Below, one piece after another: positions 59,485 through 64,000 of a stretch of DNA of 64,000 nt. Under the pieces are notes generated by a model that worked only from the letters and a program-made list of their open reading frames with translations, searched no databases and was not told where the DNA came from. A program made the translations under genes and the position numbers. How positions within the stretch are numbered: the stretch's first letter is position 1; each line of letters opens with the position of its first letter. Source of the DNA: Mycolicibacter nonchromogenicus. Its GTDB lineage: Bacteria > Actinomycetota > Actinomycetes > Mycobacteriales > Mycobacteriaceae. The stretch lies in assembly GCF_002101775.1 (NCBI RefSeq), contig NZ_LQPI01000053.1:62001-126000 (forward strand). Direction: 5' to 3'.

Positions 59485-60318
59485 ATGGTGCGTTCCCCAT
59501 CTGAGACCTTGGAAAAAGTCGGCGCCGATCTGGTGTACCGGATCTCGGCGATGCCGCTCTACAAAAAGGCCTTCAAGTACTGGTACCCGTTTATGACCAA
59601 GCGGATGGGGCACGACGACGTCGTCTTCCTCAACTGGGGTTATGAGCAGGACCCACCGCTTGGCCTGGAGCTCGACGCGGCCGACGAAGAGAATCGGTAC
59701 TCGATCCAGCTGTATCACCAGACCGCCACCCAAATCGACCTGGCCGGCAAGGACGTGCTCGAGGTCAGCTCCGGCCACGGCGGCGGCGCCTCCTTCCTGG
59801 CCCGCACGCTGGCGCCCGCTTCCTACACCGGCCTGGACTTCAACCCGGACGGTGTGGCCTTCTGCAAGAAGCGCCACCAGGTGCCCGGTTTGGACTTCGT
59901 GCAGGGTGACGCGCTGAACCTGCCGTTCCCCGACAACTCGTTCGACGCGGTGATCAACGTCGAGGCGTCCCACATCTACCCCGACTTCGCCCAGTTCGTT
60001 CGGGAGGTGGGCCGGGTGCTGCGGCCCGGTGGACACTTCCTGCACACCGACTTCCGTGCCAAGGAAGACATCGAGTATTGGCAGCAGACCCTGGCCACCC
60101 CGCCGCTGCGGCTGGTCAACGAGCGCGACATCAGCCGCGAGGTCGTTCGCGGGCTGGCGGCCAACTCGCCGCGCTCCAACGCCCTGATCAACGAGCGTAT
60201 GCCGTTCTTCCTGCGCCGCTTCGCCCGGGAGTTCGCCGTCGTGGAGGGGTCGCTGTTCTACCGCGACCTGGACCGCGGCGAGATCACCTACCGCATTTTC
60301 GACCTCGTCAAAGACTGA
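59485..60318 (+). CDS. Rv2952-like lipid O-methyltransferase
   Basis: This 277-residue class I methyltransferase has LEVSSGHGGGASFLARTL at about 92-109 (motif I) and YTGLDFNPDGVAFCKKRH. It continues with FVQGDALNLPFPDNSFDAV and VLRPGGHFLHTDFR. The whole chain, including the N-terminal YKKAFKYWYPFMTKRMG and C-terminal YRIFDLVKD, parallels Rv2952. Rv2952 methylates the phthiotriol of PDIM and phenolic glycolipid. Relatives act in glycopeptidolipid and menaquinone-like pathways. A lipid or polyketide hydroxyl is the likely acceptor. It is followed by a long GC-rich inverted repeat. Confidence 0.87.
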   Translation: MVRSPSETLEKVGADLVYRISAMPLYKKAFKYWYPFMTKRMGHDDVVFLNWGYEQDPPLGLELDAADEENRYSIQLYHQTATQIDLAGKDVLEVSSGHGGGASFLARTLAPASYTGLDFNPDGVAFCKKRHQVPGLDFVQGDALNLPFPDNSFDAVINVEASHIYPDFAQFVREVGRVLRPGGHFLHTDFRAKEDIEYWQQTLATPPLRLVNERDISREVVRGLAANSPRSNALINERMPFFLRRFAREFAVVEGSLFYRDLDRGEITYRIFDLVKD

Positions 60319-60330
60319 GGACACCACGTC

Positions 60331-60380
60331 GAAGCGCCGGGGCGAATCGGGACTGAGGTCTCGCGCTCCGGCGCTTCTTT
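60331..60380 (+). terminator. Candidate terminator after the methyltransferase gene
   Basis: GAAGCGCCGG (60331-60340) and CCGGCGCTTC (60368-60377) are a perfect 10-bp inverted repeat followed by TTT, starting 12 bp after the stop. The 27-nt loop can pair further near the stem. It is probably the end of this transcription unit. Confidence 0.55.
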
Positions 60381-60487
60381 GGTGACCGACGTCCCTTCAG
60401 GCGACTGCGGCCACCGGGCTAGGGTGGCGGCACGGCCACCCGCGGGCCAATCGCGCTCCACACCCGACGATCCGAGGGGCTTGCCAG

Positions 60488-61846
60488 ATGGACCAGAAGG
60501 AACTGACGCGTCGGCTTCGTTTTCGCGCCAGCCTGCTCAAGATCGGCACCGACGGGCTGCGCGGGGTGGTTCGTGACCGGGCAACCGCCTACCGCTACGC
60601 CCTGACCCGGCGTGAAACCGCGCCGCTGACCGACTTCGACCCCTTCGCCGCCGAGACCATGCACGATCCCTATCCGGGATACCGCACGCTGTTGTCCGGC
60701 CCGAAGGTCTGGTACAGCCGCAAGCGCGGCATCTGGATCATCCCGGGCTACGACGAGGTACGCCAGGCGTTGCGCGACAACGAGGCACTGTCGTCGGCCG
60801 AGAGCCAGGCACGCTTCCGGGTCCGCCTGCAGACCATGAACGCCACCGACCCCCCGGTGCACACCCGGCTGCGTCGATCGGTGTCGCGGGCCTTCACCCC
60901 CCGCGCGATGAAGTCGTGGGAGATCAACATCAATCGCGCCGCCGACGAACTCGTCGCCGCGATAGTCGAGCGCCGACACGTCGAGATCGTGACTGACTTG
61001 GCCAAGCCCCTGCCGAACCGGCTGATCACCATGATGCTGGCGATCCCGCAGGAGGATCGCCACCAGTTCCTGGAATGGGCCGACACCATCAATGAGGCCG
61101 CGTTCGCGCCGCTGAGCCTGCGCGGGATGGCGATGAACATGCGCTCGAGTCAGGCGGTCATCGCGATGCACCGCAGCCTCGATCCCATGATCAAGGCGCG
61201 CCGCTCGGAGCCCGGCGACGACCTGATCTCGATGCTGGCGGCGCCCAGTGGCGAGGACACCCTCTCCGACGACGAGGTCTTCTGGACCGCATCGATGCTC
61301 GTCGGCGCCGGGAGCGAGACCACGACGAACCTGATCTCCGGGCTGTTTCTGACGCTGGCGCAACGGCCGGACGTCTACGCCCGGCTACGTGAAGACCCCT
61401 CCCTGATCCCCGCGGCAATCGAAGAGCAGCTGCGGCTGGTCGCTCCGGTGCAGGGGTTCTATCGGACCGCGACCCGCGACTATCGGGTCGGCGACCACAC
61501 CATCCCGGCCGGTGCCCGGGTGTTGGTCCTGTACGCGGCCGCCAACCGGGATCCGCAGCACTACCCGGATCCCGACACCTTCGACCTGGACCGCAACCCC
61601 ACCGACCACCTCGCGTTCGGCGGCGGCGCGCACTACTGCCTGGGCACCCACCTGACCCGCATCGAAGTCAGTCGAGTGCTGACGCAGCTGATCCCCCACG
61701 TCAAGACCATCCGGCTGGCCGGGGAATACCGCTACCTGGTCAATGCGACCATGCGCGGCCTAGAGCACCTGCCCGTCGAGTTGGTGCCCGCCGATTCCGG
61801 CGTGGCCTCCGAGCCCGCGCAGTCCGGCAGCACCGGCACCCGATGA
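60488..61846 (+). CDS. Cytochrome P450
   Basis: This 452-residue soluble-type P450 has the I-helix oxygen-binding motif GAGSETTTN near 277-285, the ExxR pair in IEEQLRLV near 315, and the heme loop FGGGAHYCLGTH with the thiolate Cys384. It should hydroxylate or otherwise oxidise a lipophilic substrate with electrons from ferredoxin. No ferredoxin gene adjoins. GAGGGG precedes the ATG. Its stop overlaps the SDR start as ATGA, so P450 and SDR are translationally coupled: a hydroxylate-then-oxidise pair is likely. Confidence 0.94.
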   Translation: MDQKELTRRLRFRASLLKIGTDGLRGVVRDRATAYRYALTRRETAPLTDFDPFAAETMHDPYPGYRTLLSGPKVWYSRKRGIWIIPGYDEVRQALRDNEALSSAESQARFRVRLQTMNATDPPVHTRLRRSVSRAFTPRAMKSWEININRAADELVAAIVERRHVEIVTDLAKPLPNRLITMMLAIPQEDRHQFLEWADTINEAAFAPLSLRGMAMNMRSSQAVIAMHRSLDPMIKARRSEPGDDLISMLAAPSGEDTLSDDEVFWTASMLVGAGSETTTNLISGLFLTLAQRPDVYARLREDPSLIPAAIEEQLRLVAPVQGFYRTATRDYRVGDHTIPAGARVLVLYAAANRDPQHYPDPDTFDLDRNPTDHLAFGGGAHYCLGTHLTRIEVSRVLTQLIPHVKTIRLAGEYRYLVNATMRGLEHLPVELVPADSGVASEPAQSGSTGTR

Positions 61847-62667
61847 GCCCGGTAGCGCTGGTCACCGGGGCGACGAGTGGGATCGGTGAGGCAACCGCCG
61901 ACCGGTTGCAGGCCGCCGGCTACCGCGTGTTCGCGGTGGGCCGTAATGCCGAAGCACTGCAACGCCTTTCGTCGCGTGGACTGATCGCTCGCGCCCTCGA
62001 CGTCACCGATGAGGCCGCCGTCGATGCGCTCATCGCGGAGATCGCCGAAGAGTACGGCGGCGTCGATGTTCTGGTCAACAGCGCGGGATTTCCGCTGACG
62101 TGCCCGCTCGAGCAATTGGCACTCGATGACCTGCGCAGCCTGTTCGAGACGAATGTTGTTGCAACCCTTCACTTATCCCAGGCTGTCCTGCCGGGAATGC
62201 GCCAACGCGGTTCCGGTGTAATCGTGAACATCGGCAGCACCGGTGGCCGCTTCACCAGTCCGGGGGCCGGCGGCTACCACGTGATCAAGTACGGCATGGA
62301 GGCGCTGTCGCTGTCACTGCGCGCCGAAGTCGCACCATTCGGCGTGCGTGTTGTGTTGCTGGACCCCACTGCGGTGCGGACGCCGTTCGTCACCTCCCAA
62401 CAAGAGGCCAGGCCGACCTACGCCGACGATGATCCCTACGGCCGCTTCAAAATCCGCTACGCGGACAACACCCGGGAGCTGTCCGCCAAGCGCGGGGTGA
62501 TGATCGAACCCGAGGTGGTCGCCCGTGCCGTGCTGCGCGTGGTCCGGGCCAAGAACCCTAAGCCGCGTTATGTGGTCGGGCTCTCCGGAAAGGCAACCGT
62601 ACTGGCGCGAGCAGTGTTGACCGATCGCATGTGGGAGCGAATCCTGATGCGCGGCCTACACGACTGA
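61843..62667 (+). CDS. Short-chain dehydrogenase/reductase
   Basis: This 274-residue classical SDR has the cofactor motif TGATSGIG at 8-15, NSAG at 79-82, catalytic Ser near 132 (NIGSTGG), and Y145-x3-K149. R34 in VGRN after the second strand favours NADP(H). The ATGA overlap with the P450 shows tight coupling. It may oxidise the alcohol made by the P450 to a ketone, which the Baeyer-Villiger-type enzyme nearby could then use. That pathway order is inference. Confidence 0.92.
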   Translation: MSPVALVTGATSGIGEATADRLQAAGYRVFAVGRNAEALQRLSSRGLIARALDVTDEAAVDALIAEIAEEYGGVDVLVNSAGFPLTCPLEQLALDDLRSLFETNVVATLHLSQAVLPGMRQRGSGVIVNIGSTGGRFTSPGAGGYHVIKYGMEALSLSLRAEVAPFGVRVVLLDPTAVRTPFVTSQQEARPTYADDDPYGRFKIRYADNTRELSAKRGVMIEPEVVARAVLRVVRAKNPKPRYVVGLSGKATVLARAVLTDRMWERILMRGLHD

Positions 62668-62729
62668 GGTCGGCGCTGTCCCAGACCCCGGGCACGGCGG
62701 GGTCTGCAGAATCGTGAGATACTTTTTCG

Positions 62730-63551
62730 ATGGCCACGATGAACCGCCTGATCTTCAATCCGCTGTCCCACCGGGTCATGACGAATCCGTTCGTCTACCA
62801 CCTGCTGTTCACCTCGTTCGTGACCAAGCGGTTCTCGACCCAGACCAAGCTGCTCAGCGGTGACGACTGGTTGTTCCTCAACTACGGCTATGAAGAAGAC
62901 CCGCCGATGGCGATTCCGCTGGAGGCCTCCGACGAGCCCAACCGGTTCTTCATTCAGCAGTACCACCGCACCGCCGCTTTGGCTGACCTGGCCGGCAAGA
63001 AGGTCCTCGAGGTGAGCTGTGGCCACGGCGGCGGCGCGTCGTATGTGGCCCGCACTTTCAAGCCCGCCGCCTACACCGGCCTGGACCTCAACGAGACCGC
63101 CATCGAGTTCTGCCGCAAGCGCCACCAGTTGCCCGGCGTGGACTTCGTCCAGGGCGACGCCGAGAATCTGCCCTTCGAGGACGGCTCGTTCGACGTGGTG
63201 TTCCAGGTGGAGGCATCGCACCTCTACCCGCACCCGGCCAAGTTCTTCCAGGGCGCAGCGCGGGTGCTCGCACCCGGCGGACATTTCCTCTACACCGACT
63301 TCCGCCGCCGCAGCGAGCTGGCCCGCTGGGATGCCGAGCTGGCCGACACCGGATTGCGCCTGGTGTCCCAGGAGGACATCAGCAGGGACGTGTTGCGTGG
63401 AAACGAGAAGAACCTGGCCCGCAAGCAGGACATGATCGCCCATCACGGCGCTCTGGCTCGCTTTGCCAGCGCGGCGACGGACTGGACCTTCAACGGCGCG
63501 CTGAAGAACGGCGAGTTCGTCTACCGCCTCTACCACTTCACCAAGGACTAA
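62730..63551 (+). CDS. Rv2952-like lipid O-methyltransferase (second copy)
   Basis: This 273-residue paralogue of the gene at 59485 has LEVSCGHGGGASYVARTF at about 93-110, YTGLDLNETAIEFCRKRH, FVQGDAENLPFEDGSFDVV and VLAPGGHFLYTDFR. It ends in YRLYHFTKD, even closer to Rv2952. Two copies in one cluster suggest two methylation sites or two products. Its promoter (GATACTTTTTCG then ATG) resembles that of the first copy. It follows the SDR by 62 bp and converges with the hydrolase gene. Confidence 0.88.
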   Translation: MATMNRLIFNPLSHRVMTNPFVYHLLFTSFVTKRFSTQTKLLSGDDWLFLNYGYEEDPPMAIPLEASDEPNRFFIQQYHRTAALADLAGKKVLEVSCGHGGGASYVARTFKPAAYTGLDLNETAIEFCRKRHQLPGVDFVQGDAENLPFEDGSFDVVFQVEASHLYPHPAKFFQGAARVLAPGGHFLYTDFRRRSELARWDAELADTGLRLVSQEDISRDVLRGNEKNLARKQDMIAHHGALARFASAATDWTFNGALKNGEFVYRLYHFTKD

Positions 63552-63586
63552 AGAGCCGCAGGGCCGATCACGCCCGAAGGCTGTCG

Positions 63587-64000
63587 CTACAGGCCGAGGG
63601 AGCCGAGCCAGGAGTGGATGCGCTCGGCAACGGCTTCCCAGCCCGGCTCGAGCATCATGTTGTGGCCCATGTCCGCAAAGAACTCGGCTTCGGTGCCGTA
63701 CGCCCGGGCTGTGGCGCGCACCTCTTTGCAGGTGTGCGCGTTGTCCTGCTCGGCGCCCAGCACCAGCAGCGGCGTCTTGACTCGCTTCGGGCGCGGCAGC
63801 TTGAGCATCAGACAGTCGACGCTGACCCGCGCGCTGTCCTCCTGCAACCGCGCCGCGCAGTCCAACACGGTCTGTTCCGGGGTCCCTGCGGAGAAGAACT
63901 TCTCCCGGGCCAGCTCCGGCGTGTTGATGTAGGGCAACGACTTCCCGGTGACCGCCATCTTGATGGCCTGCCACGGCCGATGGCGCAGCCAGCGCAGACT
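63587..64000 (-). CDS. Alpha/beta hydrolase (C-terminal part, truncated by window end)
   Basis: The frame stays open to base 64000, so the gene starts outside the window. The visible 137 residues are the C-terminal part of an alpha/beta hydrolase. Landmarks are TPLLVLGAEQDNAHT with the likely catalytic Asp, and FADMGHNMMLEPGWEAVAERIHSWL with the catalytic His. The nucleophile elbow is beyond the edge. An internal ATG at 63958 is not the true start, because coding sequence (SLRWLRHRPWQAIK) precedes it. The substrate is unknown. Position suggests membership in the tailoring cluster. Confidence 0.85.
   Translation of the reverse strand, partial: SLRWLRHRPWQAIKMAVTGKSLPYINTPELAREKFFSAGTPEQTVLDCAARLQEDSARVSVDCLMLKLPRPKRVKTPLLVLGAEQDNAHTCKEVRATARAYGTEAEFFADMGHNMMLEPGWEAVAERIHSWLGSLGL

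Overview
This window is chromosomal DNA from a high-GC actinobacterium, almost certainly a Mycobacterium sensu lato. It has PPE-SVP proteins, an MmpL transporter, DUF732 and F420-dependent protein families, the BioB helper BsaP, a MIRU-like repeat, an actinobacterial ileS T-box, and many mRNAs that look leaderless (TANNNT box about 7 nt before ATG/GTG). From trpE to ileS the gene order is that of M. tuberculosis Rv1610 to Rv1536, inverted in this window and interrupted by local losses and insertions. The species cannot be named from the sequence alone.

1-6.2 kb: the start of a trp-operon membrane gene, trpE, a peroxiredoxin, a SAM methyltransferase, two tandem coiled-coil genes with DivIVA-like heads, and a decayed third copy. 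6.3-12.8 kb: the histidine operon hisD-C-B-H-A-impA-F-I on the minus strand, mostly with 4-nt overlaps; hisF carries a 57-bp in-frame duplication at its 5' end. 12.9-17.6 kb: an F420-binding-fold protein and nadABC, divergent from an NrtR-type regulator across a 23-bp palindrome. 17.6-25.2 kb: a lipase, a DUF2567 membrane protein, and the biotin genes (bsaP, bioB, bioQ, bioD, bioF, bioA) with two identical-class BioQ operators. 25.3-30.5 kb: the inactive NlpC/P60 protein RipD, an OafA-type acyltransferase, and glgX/treX without the adjacent treY and treZ known in M. tuberculosis. 30.5-38.2 kb: a ThrE-like exporter next to ilvA, then small accessory genes (F420 nitroreductase-like, DUF488, crotonase, LCMT-type methyltransferase, a secreted protein, a MerR/PPOX pair). 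38.2-46.1 kb: dnaE1, dodecin, rluD-type synthase, lspA, ansA, dinX. 46.1-49.2 kb: a DUF732 secreted protein and two PPE genes, preceded by an unusual nested palindrome. 49.5-53.4 kb: ileS under a T-box with an Ile ATC specifier, and a hemerythrin-like gene.

53.5-64 kb is the most accessory-like part. It holds an MmpL transporter, a Baeyer-Villiger-type flavoprotein, a membrane-anchored AurF-like diiron oxygenase, two methyltransferases of the PDIM/PGL (Rv2952) type, a P450 overlapping an SDR, and an alpha/beta hydrolase cut off by the window end. Together these look like a lipid or small-molecule tailoring and export cluster whose product I cannot name. It is the best candidate here for an undescribed system.

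The coordination visible in the sequence is NAD synthesis under NrtR, biotin synthesis under BioQ with BsaP assisting BioB, isoleucyl-tRNA charging under the T-box, and threonine use and export by adjacent ilvA and thrE-like genes.
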